DNA of 64,000 bases. Source: Candidatus Villigracilaceae bacterium (GTDB lineage Bacteria; Chloroflexota; Anaerolineae; Anaerolineales; Villigracilaceae). The stretch lies in NCBI GenBank assembly GCA_026645935.1, contig JAPKMP010000021.1:1-64000 (forward strand). Reading direction: 5' to 3'. Below are positions 50,758 to 60,495 of this stretch, piece after piece. The position numbers and the translations under genes were made by a program. Below the pieces are notes generated by a model. It did no database searches. It had not been told where the DNA came from and saw only the letters and a list, made by a program, of their open reading frames with translations. Positions within the stretch are counted from its first letter, which is position 1. Each line of letters begins with the position of its first letter.

Positions 50758-51498
50758 ATGGACGAACTCATTGCATCAATTCAAGAAAGATATCTTGGCG
50801 CGCTGGATCGAATCGCCGGTGCGGCAAAACGCTCCGGGCGGAGTCCGGAGGCGGTAAAACTCGTCGTGGTGACCAAAGCCCAACCAGTGGAGACGGCCCG
50901 GGCGGCGATCGAGGCGGGAGTCCGCATCCTCGGCGAGAATTATGCTGAAGAAGGTGTCACGAAAATTCAATCATTGGCAAATTTTTCTGCGGTAGAATGG
51001 CACATGATCGGTCACGTGCAAAGCCGCAAGGCGCAGCTCGTGGCAGGGAATTTCAATTTCATGCATTCGCTCGACAGTCTGAAACTTGCCAGACGGCTCG
51101 ACCGTTTCTGCGCAGAGGCGGGACGCATCCTGCCGGTCCTGTTGGAGGTTAACGTCGGCGGCGAGGAGAGCAAGAGCGGGTGGGATGCTTCGGAAGAATC
51201 AAAATGGCAGGCCCTCCCGGGTGAAATTGCGGAGATATTCACCCTGCCGAATTTGAAAGTCCTCGGCTTGATGTCGATGCCGCCGCTGGGTAATGACGCT
51301 GAATTCTCCCGACCGTACTTTCAGAAATTGTGGCGGTTGAGGGAATTTCTAACCAGGCAATTTCCACAGGCAGCTATATCAGAGCTTTCGATGGGCACCA
51401 GTTTCGATTATGAAGTTGCAGTGGAAGAAGGTGCGACTTATGTAAGGGTCGGCACGGCGATCGTCGGACCGCGACAAACCAAAACGGAGAAGGTATGA
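50758..51498 (+). CDS. yggS: YggS/PLPBP pyridoxal-phosphate homeostasis protein
   Basis: The 246-residue TIM-barrel PLP carrier contains VVVTKAQPVETARAAIEAG (PLP Lys), GENYAEEG, WHMIGHVQSRKAQL, LLEVNVGGEESKSGW, LGLMSMPPLG and ELSMGTSFDYEVAVEEGATYVRVGTAIVG (given in parts). It controls PLP and amino-acid balance and has no catalytic role of its own. It overlaps yggT by four bases and heads the conserved yggS-yggT-yggU run. Confidence 0.95.
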   Translation: MDELIASIQERYLGALDRIAGAAKRSGRSPEAVKLVVVTKAQPVETARAAIEAGVRILGENYAEEGVTKIQSLANFSAVEWHMIGHVQSRKAQLVAGNFNFMHSLDSLKLARRLDRFCAEAGRILPVLLEVNVGGEESKSGWDASEESKWQALPGEIAEIFTLPNLKVLGLMSMPPLGNDAEFSRPYFQKLWRLREFLTRQFPQAAISELSMGTSFDYEVAVEEGATYVRVGTAIVGPRQTKTEKV

Positions 51499-51758
51499 GC
51501 GTCGAATTTCTGATCTTGTTGATTAGGGTGGTGGCGCAGACATTTATCTGGGTTGTGATCGCCAATGCCCTGCTTTCATTTTTTCTTTCGCCCTACCATC
51601 CGGTACGGGAGGCTTTGGATCGAATTGTGGCTCCATTCCTAAACCCGATCCGCAACCTGATGCCCAGTACAGGCGCGATCGATTTCAGTCCGCTGGTCTT
51701 GATCCTGGCGGTGGACCTGCTTTCGCGGGTGTTCATCGCCGTGCTTCTTTCGATGTAA
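51495..51758 (+). CDS. yggT: YggT family membrane protein
   Basis: The 87-residue protein has two hydrophobic helices (7-30 and 65-85) flanking FLSPYHPVREALDRIVAPFLNPIRNLMP (given in part), the YggT signature. Family members lie near division and cell-wall genes and are linked to osmotic tolerance and plastid/cyanobacterial nucleoid distribution. It overlaps the yggS stop (ATGA). Confidence 0.92.
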   Translation: MSVEFLILLIRVVAQTFIWVVIANALLSFFLSPYHPVREALDRIVAPFLNPIRNLMPSTGAIDFSPLVLILAVDLLSRVFIAVLLSM

Positions 51759-51778
51759 TCATTCTTTCGAGGTGAATC

Positions 51779-52087
51779 ATGACAAGACAATATGTCCTCC
51801 ATGACGGCAAACGCGGATCCGCGCTGGCGCTGAGGATCACACCGCGCTCCAGCCGCAATCAGATCGCAAGCGTGTTGAACGACGGCACGGTCAAAGTCCA
51901 TCTTGCCGCTGATCCGGTCGATGAAAAGATAAATGCCGAACTGATCGCCTTCCTGGCAGAGGTGCTCGGCGTGCCAAAATCGCGGGTGGAGATCGTGGCG
52001 GGCGAAAGCGGACGAGATAAACTCGTATCGATCCTGGATATGGATACGAAAACTGCCCATCAACGCATTGTGGCGCATCTGGAATAG
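51779..52087 (+). CDS. yggU: DUF167/YggU family protein
   Basis: The 102-residue protein has the DUF167 pattern: LALRITPRSSRNQIASV, VKVHLAADPVDEKINAELIAFLAEVLGVPKSRVEIVAGESGRDKLV (given as a description of order, with the Gly-rich VAGESGRDK turn). The function is unknown. GAGGTGA precedes the ATG. It closes the yggS operon and is followed by a hairpin terminator. Confidence 0.9.
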   Translation: MTRQYVLHDGKRGSALALRITPRSSRNQIASVLNDGTVKVHLAADPVDEKINAELIAFLAEVLGVPKSRVEIVAGESGRDKLVSILDMDTKTAHQRIVAHLE

Positions 52088-52113
52088 AACCTAATATCCG
52101 CAATAAAAACACG

Positions 52114-52150
52114 ACTCACCCCGAGATCAAGTTTCGTGGGTGAGTTTGTT
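52114..52150 (+). terminator. terminator of the yggS-yggT-yggU operon
   Basis: ACTCACCC (52114-52121) and GGGTGAGT (52138-52145) enclose a 16-base loop and are followed by TTGTTATT. The rest of the 216-base gap to the transglycosylase gene shows nothing recognisable. Confidence 0.6.
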
Positions 52151-52303
52151 ATTAAGCTCAAATGGAGTGCGGAAAATCTCTGAAAACGCGGAGTCCCTGA
52201 CCCTTTTCCATCCGCTTCGCAGTCCGCGACCGTCAGCGCCGCCTGTTAAATTCAGGTTTAATTATGGTTTGCATTGATCCAAACAAGATTTCCACATCCG
52301 CCT

Positions 52304-54769
52304 TTACGAGGCGCTATATAACCGCCGATAGATTATGAATATCTCGTAAATATTCCGGATGTAATTCCTTGTCTCCTCGAAGCGGACGCTCTCCAAAAAC
52401 AGATCGGGGTCATCGCCTGCCAGTTGTTTCCAAGCCACCGCATTGCCGGGACCGCCGTTATAGGCGGCAAGTGCCGCATACAGGTCGCCGTTGAGCAGCG
52501 TGCGGTTTTTCCCAAGATAATGCGTTCCGAACAACACGCTGACATAAGGGCGATACAGATCTTCTTCTGTGTAATTGATGGGTTTGCCGAGTTCCGAGGC
52601 GATCTGCGCGCCGGTGGGGGCGATGATCTGCATCAAGCCATGCGCGCCGGCGGTCGAACGGACGAAGCCTTCGAAGAGACTCTCCTGCCGGATGACGCTG
52701 AAGATCAGCAAGGGGTCGAAGCCGTTTTGCTGGGCGTTGGGGATGACGAGATCGGAATAATAAAGTCCGTAACGGATGTGGCTGAAATACGCCGGAGCCA
52801 TCATGGATTCGGTGTGTTCGTCGAGCCCCGCCATCGTCAGCACCTGTCGCGCCGCGAAGATGGCGGAGCGATACATCCCGAGGTTGTGCAGATAATTCGT
52901 GAGACGATAACTTCCGACGGCATCGTTCAGCGCTTCAAGTTCCTCCCGCAGGTCTTCGAATTCAAGGCGCGCTTCATCGAACATGCCCAGATCCCAGTAT
53001 TCCTTCCCGCGGATAAGGCGCGAATCCAAAGCCAATGGACCAAGACCGTTCAAGTCCACGTCCGAGCCGAGGTTGAAGGTCAGGCGCATCCAGGCATCCG
53101 CGTCAGCGCGTTCTCTTGGCAGGTCGACGTTTGTGTTGATGAACGACCCTGATGTGAACGGCGCGATTTCCGCCAGCAAGTCACGGGCGCGTTCACTGTA
53201 ATAACCGCCGGGGTCGAGGTTCTGTCCTTCGCGCCAGGCGTCCCCGGCACCGTTGGAATCCCCAAGGATTCGATAGGATTTTCCGATCCATAAAAGCGCG
53301 CGGCTTTTATCCTCGCTCGAAACCGACAAGGCGAGACTGCGTTTGAAGGTGTCCAGCGCGGTCTGGTAATTTCCACGCCGATAATCGATGATGCCCATTA
53401 GGAAAGATGCATACGCGGATTGCTGCGAGCCGGGATATTCGAGAGTAACGCGCGACCAGGTTTCGATGGCTTTGTCGTATTGCCCATCGCGTTCATAGAT
53501 GCGCGCTGCGCTCATCAAATAATCCGCCGCAAGCGAATTGTTCGGGGCGAGGCTGACGAACTCAAGCAGTGTCTGCGCCGCGCCTGTGTAATCGCCTTTC
53601 TGCGCCCATAGGATGAACGCCTTTTCGCCCCAGGCGTCGCTCCAGCGCGAGTGGGCGGAAAAATTGGCGATGAAGGTGTTGTAATCGACCAACGCCTCAT
53701 CGTAAAACCCCAAACTGCTTTTCGAAAGCGCGCGGTAGTAGTAGGCGGTCCCGTCGTTTTCAGGCGGATTCGTTTCAAGATAGCGGTCGAAGGCGGCGAT
53801 CGCGACCGCGTATTGACCCGCAAAATAATCCACGAGACCGCGATCGAGTTCATCCACCGTTCCGCCCGCATCAAGCAGCGCGACGAGGCTGAGATAGGAA
53901 AAATAGGAAAGAGGATAATGTTCGACGGCAAACCGGAATCTTTCGTTCGCCTCGGCAAATTGACCTTGAGCCTGATTCGCCAACCCGGCCTCGTACAACG
54001 CCTGAGCCTTGACGTAATCGCTCGACGCGCGTCCGATGATCCCGTCGTACAGCGTCAGTGCCGTTTCGTAATTCCCGAGCTGGACCTGTGTGGAAGCGAC
54101 TTTCAGATCGAGATGGATATCGTCCCCAAGCGATGGCGCCTGGATTGCCGTTGTATATGAGGGCAGGGCTTCTGCGTAATTCTTTGAGTTGAAGAGCGCA
54201 TCTCCGCGCAGTTCCTGGACGTAAGCATCCAAAACGCCGGGACGCAGGATGAGATAGGTCTGCCAGGAATCCGCGGCGGCGGCATAATTCTCCAACTTGT
54301 AAAAGACAAATCCCTGAAGGAAGTATGCCTGGGCAGATTGCGGCGAATTGGCATATTCGGTGATAAGTACTTGAAGGGCTGCGAGGGTCTCGTTGTAGCG
54401 CCCCTGTGCGTAAAAGATCCTCGCCACGCCCCATTGAGCCGACGCGCGCACCAGAAGGTCAGGCGAGTCGTTCAACGCGATCTGGTAATGGATAAGCGCG
54501 AGGTCGTAGTCGCCGTTGAAGAGCGCCTTGTCGCCTTCGCTGACCCGGGCGGTGGGAAGCGGAGTCGGCGTGATGGTGGGAGTGAAGGACGGCTGAGGCG
54601 ATGTTGTGATGCTGGGAGTCACCGTCCAACCGGGCGGGATGGCGGGAAAATTCTCCAGCGTGGAGCATGCAATGAGAGAGATTGAAAGCCAGAGTCCAAG
54701 AAGGAGGCGTTGTCCTCCTGAAAAATCGCCGGGACGATGTGAGCCTGTCGAAGGGCGCATGATTTTCAT
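52304..54769 (-). CDS. TPR lipoprotein with lytic transglycosylase (SLT) domain
   Basis: An N-terminal lipobox (SLIACS, Cys35) and a Thr/Pro linker lead into a long TPR superhelix (about 80-640; repeated ALxxYxxAL and GxYxxAxxxF units). The C-terminal SLT domain (about 665-821) has FSVIRQESLF with catalytic Glu, STAGAHGLMQI, FGTHYLG and ALAAYNGGPGNAVAW. The architecture parallels Slt70: a superhelix presenting glycan to a muramidase-type domain that cleaves peptidoglycan to 1,6-anhydro ends. The first codons contain the spacer repeat CCCTTCGACAGGCTCA (near 54740-54757), so the exact start is uncertain. Confidence 0.92.
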   Translation of the reverse strand: MKIMRPSTGSHRPGDFSGGQRLLLGLWLSISLIACSTLENFPAIPPGWTVTPSITTSPQPSFTPTITPTPLPTARVSEGDKALFNGDYDLALIHYQIALNDSPDLLVRASAQWGVARIFYAQGRYNETLAALQVLITEYANSPQSAQAYFLQGFVFYKLENYAAAADSWQTYLILRPGVLDAYVQELRGDALFNSKNYAEALPSYTTAIQAPSLGDDIHLDLKVASTQVQLGNYETALTLYDGIIGRASSDYVKAQALYEAGLANQAQGQFAEANERFRFAVEHYPLSYFSYLSLVALLDAGGTVDELDRGLVDYFAGQYAVAIAAFDRYLETNPPENDGTAYYYRALSKSSLGFYDEALVDYNTFIANFSAHSRWSDAWGEKAFILWAQKGDYTGAAQTLLEFVSLAPNNSLAADYLMSAARIYERDGQYDKAIETWSRVTLEYPGSQQSAYASFLMGIIDYRRGNYQTALDTFKRSLALSVSSEDKSRALLWIGKSYRILGDSNGAGDAWREGQNLDPGGYYSERARDLLAEIAPFTSGSFINTNVDLPRERADADAWMRLTFNLGSDVDLNGLGPLALDSRLIRGKEYWDLGMFDEARLEFEDLREELEALNDAVGSYRLTNYLHNLGMYRSAIFAARQVLTMAGLDEHTESMMAPAYFSHIRYGLYYSDLVIPNAQQNGFDPLLIFSVIRQESLFEGFVRSTAGAHGLMQIIAPTGAQIASELGKPINYTEEDLYRPYVSVLFGTHYLGKNRTLLNGDLYAALAAYNGGPGNAVAWKQLAGDDPDLFLESVRFEETRNYIRNIYEIFIIYRRLYSAS
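54739..54757. repeat. TGAGCCTGTCGAAGGGC spacer-repeat half-site
   Basis: This string, read on the minus strand as GCCCTTCGACAGGCTCA, is a very common intergenic word in many bacterial genomes. Here it is translated within the N-terminus of the transglycosylase signal region. Confidence 0.5.
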
Positions 54770-54827
54770 CCTGTTTTTATACTGTTAAAGGGAGGGCGAG
54801 TCAAGCAGAGCAATTTGACTTTCTGTG

Positions 54828-54856
54828 TTGTATTCACCAGTGGGTTGCAATATAAT
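54828..54856 (+). promoter_or_regulatory. promoter of the PotD-like gene
   Basis: TTGTAT (54828-54833) and TATAAT (54851-54856) are spaced by 17 bases; AAAGGAGA follows at 54885-54892 before the ATG at 54895. Confidence 0.65.
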
Positions 54857-54894
54857 TTCTTTTGCATCTCATTCCCAATTCCCAAAGGAGAAAC

Positions 54895-56046
54895 ATGAAC
54901 ACACATCACAAAATCCATCGTTCGCCCGGGTTGATTTTGTCGAGCGTGCTGTTGATCGTTTTGGCAGCCTGCGCAGCGGGAGGTGAACCTGCAGGGTCTG
55001 GCGAGCTGGTGACTGCCAGCGGTTTCGTTTGCCCGGAGCCCTCGCCGCGCGTGGAGTTCGAAAGCACGGAGGTAAATATTTATACGTGGTCGGAATACAT
55101 CCCCGCTGACATCTTCGATTGCTTCGGCATGGTGTACGATGTGACGGTGAACGTGGATTATTTCTCGTCCAATGAAGAGTTGTATTCGAAGGTTTCGCTG
55201 GGCGAGGGGATCAATCCGTACGATGTGATTCACCCAAGCGATTACATGATCGGCGTATTGATCCGCGAGAAATTATTGCAGGATCTGGACCCGGAGCGGA
55301 TCCCGAACCTGTCGAACCTCGATTCGGGTTTGATCGCGGCGTATGGCGACTCGCTCAATTACCTTGTTCCATATCAAATGGGTACACAGGCGATCATTTA
55401 CAACACCGAAACTGTGGAACCTCCTCCGGCATCATGGGCTGATCTTTGGAATCCCGAATATGAAGGGCGCATCGTCGCCGTTGACGATAATCGGGTGATC
55501 ATCGGCGCGGCTTTGCTCACGCTCGATTACAGCGTCAATGAGACCGATCCAGATCATCTTGAGGAGGCCAAGCAGAAACTGCTCGAATTGATGCCCAACA
55601 TCCGCGCCTTCGACAGCGACAGCCCCAAGACGCCGCTCGTGGCGGGCGATGTGGATTTGGGAATCGTGTGGAACGGTGAAGCCTTTCTGACCCAGACCGA
55701 AGACCCGCGTTTCGAATACGTCTTCCCTCAAGAAGGCTCGATCATATTCTACGACGGCATGGCGATCCCAGTTACTGCGCCGCACCCAGACGCCGCCTAT
55801 GCCTGGTTCAATTACCTCCTGCAAGGTAATACCAACTGGCTGACCTTGGTGGATTATCCCTACACCAACCCGAACAAAGCCGCTCTGGAATATGCAAAAG
55901 AGAACGCGCCCGAAGTGTTCGAGGCTTACATGACATCTCCCATCACCAATACGCCTGCCAGCGAGTTTGCGAGAGGGCACGAGGTCAAGGATCTGGGTGA
56001 GGCGCTTTTGTTGTATGACGAGATATGGACGGAAATAAAACAATAA
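54895..56046 (+). CDS. PotD-like polyamine-type binding lipoprotein
   Basis: The 383-residue lipoprotein (lipobox IVLAACAAGG, Cys26) is a family 1 polyamine-type solute-binding protein: VNIYTWSEYIPADIFDCF, VDYFSSNEELYSKVSLG, YDVIHPSDYMIGVLIRE, LVPYQMGTQAIIYNTE, DLGIVWNGEAF and DGMAIPVTAPHPDAAYAWFNYLL. Acidic and aromatic residues typical of spermidine/putrescine sites are present. No permease or ATPase is adjacent, so it is an orphan here. AAAGGAGA sets the start. A hairpin terminator follows directly. Confidence 0.9.
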   Translation: MNTHHKIHRSPGLILSSVLLIVLAACAAGGEPAGSGELVTASGFVCPEPSPRVEFESTEVNIYTWSEYIPADIFDCFGMVYDVTVNVDYFSSNEELYSKVSLGEGINPYDVIHPSDYMIGVLIREKLLQDLDPERIPNLSNLDSGLIAAYGDSLNYLVPYQMGTQAIIYNTETVEPPPASWADLWNPEYEGRIVAVDDNRVIIGAALLTLDYSVNETDPDHLEEAKQKLLELMPNIRAFDSDSPKTPLVAGDVDLGIVWNGEAFLTQTEDPRFEYVFPQEGSIIFYDGMAIPVTAPHPDAAYAWFNYLLQGNTNWLTLVDYPYTNPNKAALEYAKENAPEVFEAYMTSPITNTPASEFARGHEVKDLGEALLLYDEIWTEIKQ

Positions 56047-56053
56047 AGTTCAT

Positions 56054-56088
56054 GAAGAAGGTAGGAAATTCTCCGACCTTCTTTTTTA
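56054..56088 (+). terminator. terminator after the PotD-like gene
   Basis: AGAAGGT (56056-56062) and ACCTTCT (56076-56082), with an inner GGA/TCC pairing, are followed by TTTTTAT. It ends the single-gene unit. The remaining gap up to 56291 holds a GGAACGG/CCGTTCC inverted repeat near 56231-56265 and AAAGGAG before the next gene. Confidence 0.8.
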
Positions 56089-56291
56089 TCGAAAGAGGGA
56101 GTTGCAAGAGATGACATTCGTCATTGAAAACCATGATTTGCTTTTATATACTGGATTTGGATATTAAGAGAAAAAAATAACTTCGAAGCGAGAATTAACT
56201 TATGAGTATGGTGTCCTTGTCCCCTTGATTCTGGAACGGGCATAATCCGTTTGCGTGACTCCGTTCCGCCTGTCATTGAAAAGGAGTAGCC

Positions 56292-57344
56292 ATGAAACTC
56301 GCGATGAAAATTCTGATTGGGGGATTGATAATCTTGATGGCATCTTGCGGACCCTCTGCTGAAGAAATTGCGACGATGACAGCCTCCGCCTGGACGCCGA
56401 CGCCCACCCAAACGCCGATCCCGCCTTCACCGACTCCTCTCCCGATCGATGTGACCGTGACCGTAATGGATGAATCCGGCGCACCAGTCGCAGGAGCAAA
56501 TATTTCCTTTCCTGAATCAGGGGATGACACGCCTGTTCTGACGGATGAAGCGGGTCAGGTTCACTGGAACGACCTGCTGGAAGATACAGCCACATTCAAT
56601 GTTACTGCTCAGGGTTATCTGCCCGCGTCTTCCAATAGTGCGCTTGTTCGCGGTCCAAATGAGGTGGCTGTGACCGTTCAGCGCGATCCAATGGGCGTTC
56701 TCCCTGCAGAGGCGTGTGTATCAGGACAGACATTGTTATATGTCGAAGATTTTCAAGACGGAACAGCACAAGGATGGCCGTATATTTCTCTTGGCACTGG
56801 TGGCGATATGCCAAACGGCTGGTCGTTAGCCGACGAGGATGGGAACAAAATCCTTCTTAATGCCAATGCGCCGTCTGGCGGAGGTGACACTTTGGAAGGA
56901 TATACATTCGATAATTTTGTCTGGCATATTAAATACAAACCAGTCGGCACAGATGCAGACATGTTTTTCATGTGGCGGCTTTCGCAATCCGACGCGGGAC
57001 AAAAGCGCTACGTGGTTGTTGTGGGAGGGGGTGTAAAGCCGTGGATGGTGCGTTTCCTCGACAATCAGAGCGGTCCAAACCCGATGAACATCGGACAGAC
57101 CTCGTTCAGACTCATCGATGGACAATGGTACAGCCTGGATATTGCCTATTTTGACGGTGTTCATCAGGTATGGGTGGACGGAAAGAAGATCATGGAATAT
57201 AAGGATCCCCAGCCCTATCCTGAGGGAACAATCGGGTTTGAAACGCACCTTGATCAAGGCAAAACGAGCCAGTTTTTCATCGATGATCTGGTTATATGTG
57301 AATTGACTGAGCCATTTGTTTCTCCTGCGTCGTCAACACCTTGA
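56292..57344 (+). CDS. lipoprotein with carboxypeptidase-regulatory-like and LamG-like domains
   Basis: The 350-residue lipoprotein (lipobox LMASCGPS) has a Thr/Pro linker (about 35-52), a prealbumin-like carboxypeptidase-regulatory domain (53-130: VTVMDESGAPVAGANISFP, LTDEAGQVHWNDLL) and a concanavalin/LamG-like jelly roll (about 145-335: YVEDFQDGTAQGWPY, DNFVWHIKYKP, YSLDIAYFDGVHQVWVDG, GTIGFETHLDQG). It is probably surface-exposed and binds glycans or proteins; no catalytic site is seen. AAAGGAG precedes the ATG. Confidence 0.78.
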   Translation: MKLAMKILIGGLIILMASCGPSAEEIATMTASAWTPTPTQTPIPPSPTPLPIDVTVTVMDESGAPVAGANISFPESGDDTPVLTDEAGQVHWNDLLEDTATFNVTAQGYLPASSNSALVRGPNEVAVTVQRDPMGVLPAEACVSGQTLLYVEDFQDGTAQGWPYISLGTGGDMPNGWSLADEDGNKILLNANAPSGGGDTLEGYTFDNFVWHIKYKPVGTDADMFFMWRLSQSDAGQKRYVVVVGGGVKPWMVRFLDNQSGPNPMNIGQTSFRLIDGQWYSLDIAYFDGVHQVWVDGKKIMEYKDPQPYPEGTIGFETHLDQGKTSQFFIDDLVICELTEPFVSPASSTP

Positions 57345-57364
57345 AAATCTGGACAAGGAAATTC

Positions 57365-57393
57365 TAGACAATCCATTGACCCCGTGATAAACT
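57365..57393 (+). promoter_or_regulatory. promoter of the kinase-ahcY operon
   Basis: TAGACA (57365-57370) and TAAACT (57388-57393) with 17-base spacing put the transcript start near 57400, just before a terminator-like hairpin in the leader. Confidence 0.5.
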
Positions 57394-57414
57394 CCCGTCC
57401 GTACCCAATTCAAA

Positions 57415-57452
57415 GCGCACTCGCAAGAGTGCGCCTTTTTCTGCGAGTGTGC
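57415..57452 (+). promoter_or_regulatory. terminator-like leader hairpin with a competing fold
   Basis: GCGCACTC (57415-57422), loop GCAA and GAGTGCGC (57427-57434) followed by CTTTTT make a textbook terminator ending 14 bases before the ATG at 57454. The segment CACTCGCA (57418-57425) can instead pair with TGCGAGTG (57442-57449) next to the start codon. The two folds exclude each other. It may be an attenuator of the operon or simply the end of the preceding gene. Confidence 0.6.
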
Positions 57453-57453
57453 A

Positions 57454-58410
57454 ATGGACGTTCTGCTTACCGGCTCCGTAGCCTATGATTACCTGATGAC
57501 CTTCCCCGGTCATTTCAAGGAACAGATCCTTCCCGAACGGCTGGAATCGATCAGCCTTTCATTTCTGGTGGATTCGATGTCCAAACAGCGCGGCGGAATC
57601 GCGCCGAACATCGCGTACACCATGGCATTGCTCGGGCAGAAACCCCGCGTGATGGCGACTGTCGGCGAGGATTTTTCAGATTATCGCGAGTGGCTCGAAT
57701 CCAAAGGCGTGGATACCAGTTTGATGAAAGTCATCCCCGGTGTCTTTACCGCCTCGTTCTTCGCCACAACGGATAAAGTCTCCGCACAGATCGCCTCCTT
57801 CTACCCCGGCGCGATGGGCTACTCTGCTACCCAATCGCTCAAGGAGTTGGATACGAAGCCCGACCTTGTCATCGTCTCTCCCAGTTCGCCCGATGCGATG
57901 ATGAAATTTCCTGCCGAATCCCGCGAATTGGGGATTCCCTATCTGTATGATCCCAGCCAGCAGGTCTTGCGCCTCGAAGGACACGAATTGGCGCGGGATA
58001 TGGAAGGCGCACAGTTCCTTTTCTGCAACGATTACGAATTCGGCTTGATCTCCAAAAAGACCGGCTGGAGCCTCGACCAGATCCTCGAGCACGTCAAAGT
58101 GCTGGTCATTACACGCGGAAAAGACGGCGCAGATCTATACTCCGATGGGACTTCCGTTCACATTCCCACGGTGCCTGAAGACGAGATTATCGACCCCACC
58201 GGAGTCGGCGATGCCTTTCGCGGCGGTTTTCTTGCGGGGTATTCGCACGGTTTTGACTGGAAGTTGTGCGGTGAGGTTGGCTCGCTTTCCGCTGTTTATT
58301 GTCTCGAACAACGCGGCACGCAAAACCATTCCTACACTCGTGAAGAATTCATCCAACGCTTCCGCAGGCATTTTGAAGATGGCGGGATGCTGGATGCCTT
58401 ATTGAAATAA
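57454..58410 (+). CDS. PfkB family kinase, adenosine-kinase-like
   Basis: The 318-residue ribokinase-fold enzyme has the N-terminal substrate region LTGSVAYDYLM, RGGIAPNIAYTMALLG, and the C-terminal signature DPTGVGDAFRGGFLAGY with catalytic Asp and anion hole. Together with ahcY directly downstream, it probably removes adenosine released from S-adenosylhomocysteine by phosphorylating it to AMP. Other PfkB sugars cannot be excluded from sequence alone. It has a possible attenuator hairpin in its leader. Confidence 0.87.
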   Translation: MDVLLTGSVAYDYLMTFPGHFKEQILPERLESISLSFLVDSMSKQRGGIAPNIAYTMALLGQKPRVMATVGEDFSDYREWLESKGVDTSLMKVIPGVFTASFFATTDKVSAQIASFYPGAMGYSATQSLKELDTKPDLVIVSPSSPDAMMKFPAESRELGIPYLYDPSQQVLRLEGHELARDMEGAQFLFCNDYEFGLISKKTGWSLDQILEHVKVLVITRGKDGADLYSDGTSVHIPTVPEDEIIDPTGVGDAFRGGFLAGYSHGFDWKLCGEVGSLSAVYCLEQRGTQNHSYTREEFIQRFRRHFEDGGMLDALLK

Positions 58411-58418
58411 AAGCAATA

Positions 58419-58452
58419 CAATTCTCCAATTACCAATCACTAATTACCAAGA
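58419..58452. repeat. AATTCTCCAAT/TAATTACC spacer before ahcY
   Basis: AATTCTCCAATTACC and TAATTACC fill the gap between the kinase and ahcY, just ahead of AAGGAG. A close copy lies at 30053-30080. Confidence 0.55.
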
Positions 58453-58463
58453 AGGAGCAATAA

Positions 58464-59795
<1,332 letters not shown>

Positions 59796-59828
59796 TCTGA
59801 ATGATGAATTCAGAAGGATGAAGGATGA

Positions 59829-59866
59829 ACACCTCGCGGACTTCTCTTCCGCGAGGTGTCTTTATT
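59829..59866. terminator. bidirectional terminator between ahcY and the 59862 gene
   Basis: ACACCTCGCGGA and TCCGCGAGGTGT form a perfect 12-bp stem with a seven-base loop, followed by CTTTATTT on the plus strand. It ends ahcY and lies at the stop of the convergent gene. Confidence 0.85.
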
Positions 59867-60422
59867 TGAATACTCCATTTTTCTGCAAGGTCTCCAAATA
59901 CACGGCTTGCTTTTTCCCCTCCAGTCTGCCCAGACGCGGCGCTTCGAAGATCAGTTGTTTGATCTTCCTGAGCGGATACACCACACATTCGGTTTTTTCT
60001 TTCAGGTCTTCGAATACAACCAAACATACCCAGGCGTCGGGCATATCCAAAATGGGATCACGACGTTCGGGAGAGTCTTGGAATGTCCATGACAAGCCAT
60101 ATCGATTCGCGGCGGACCGCCTTTGTGTCTTGACCGCCACATCGAGATCGTTGACTCTCAAATCCGCGGCCCAGGACTTGCGCTTCGCCTCGTACACGTC
60201 GTAGTCGGGTCCCTCGACCAGACATTCCCTACTCTGAAAGAGAATCCGCACCGCCTCCTCGCCAAGTTTAGAGACGAAATGATCGTCGCGGATTTTTTCC
60301 AGCACAGTCTGGTTGCTGTCATGATAGTTGACCGTCTCAGTCACACGTTTCGCAAAGGCAAATGCGCGTTCCCTTGTTTCATCGGGTATCTGGAGTATCT
60401 GTGGGGTACGAAAAGTGGGCAT
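59862..60422 (-). CDS. hypothetical protein, possible PD-(D/E)XK nuclease fold
   Basis: The 186-residue soluble protein is not assigned to a family. Order and spacing of GEEAVRILF (Glu near 56), GPDYDVYEAK, WAADLRV (Asp87) and LDVAVKTQ (Lys98) recall the Glu...Asp...xxK core of restriction-endonuclease-like folds, followed by NRYGLSWTFQD. The residue two before Lys98 is Ala, not Asp or Glu, so the active site would be altered. No methyltransferase is adjacent. The start at 60422 follows a TGTATAAT -10 by nine bases; an upstream start would fall in that promoter. Confidence 0.7.
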   Translation of the reverse strand: MPTFRTPQILQIPDETRERAFAFAKRVTETVNYHDSNQTVLEKIRDDHFVSKLGEEAVRILFQSRECLVEGPDYDVYEAKRKSWAADLRVNDLDVAVKTQRRSAANRYGLSWTFQDSPERRDPILDMPDAWVCLVVFEDLKEKTECVVYPLRKIKQLIFEAPRLGRLEGKKQAVYLETLQKNGVFK

Positions 60423-60431
60423 GGTTTTTAA

Positions 60432-60437
60432 ATTATA
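60432..60437 (-). promoter_or_regulatory. -10 element of the 59862 gene, near-leaderless
   Basis: Minus-strand TGTATAAT ends nine bases before the ATG at 60422, so the leader is at most two or three bases. Confidence 0.5.
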
Positions 60438-60448
60438 CAAAATAAAGA

Positions 60449-60484
60449 GCCTTGCAGAAGAATTTTCCACAAGGCTCTTTATTG
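60449..60484 (-). terminator. terminator after the 60496 lipoprotein gene
   Basis: AGAGCCTTG and CAAGGCTCT enclose a 15-base loop and are flanked by TTTATT runs on both strands. On the minus strand it follows the 60496 stop directly. Confidence 0.7.
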
Positions 60485-60495
60485 TAAAACATCAA

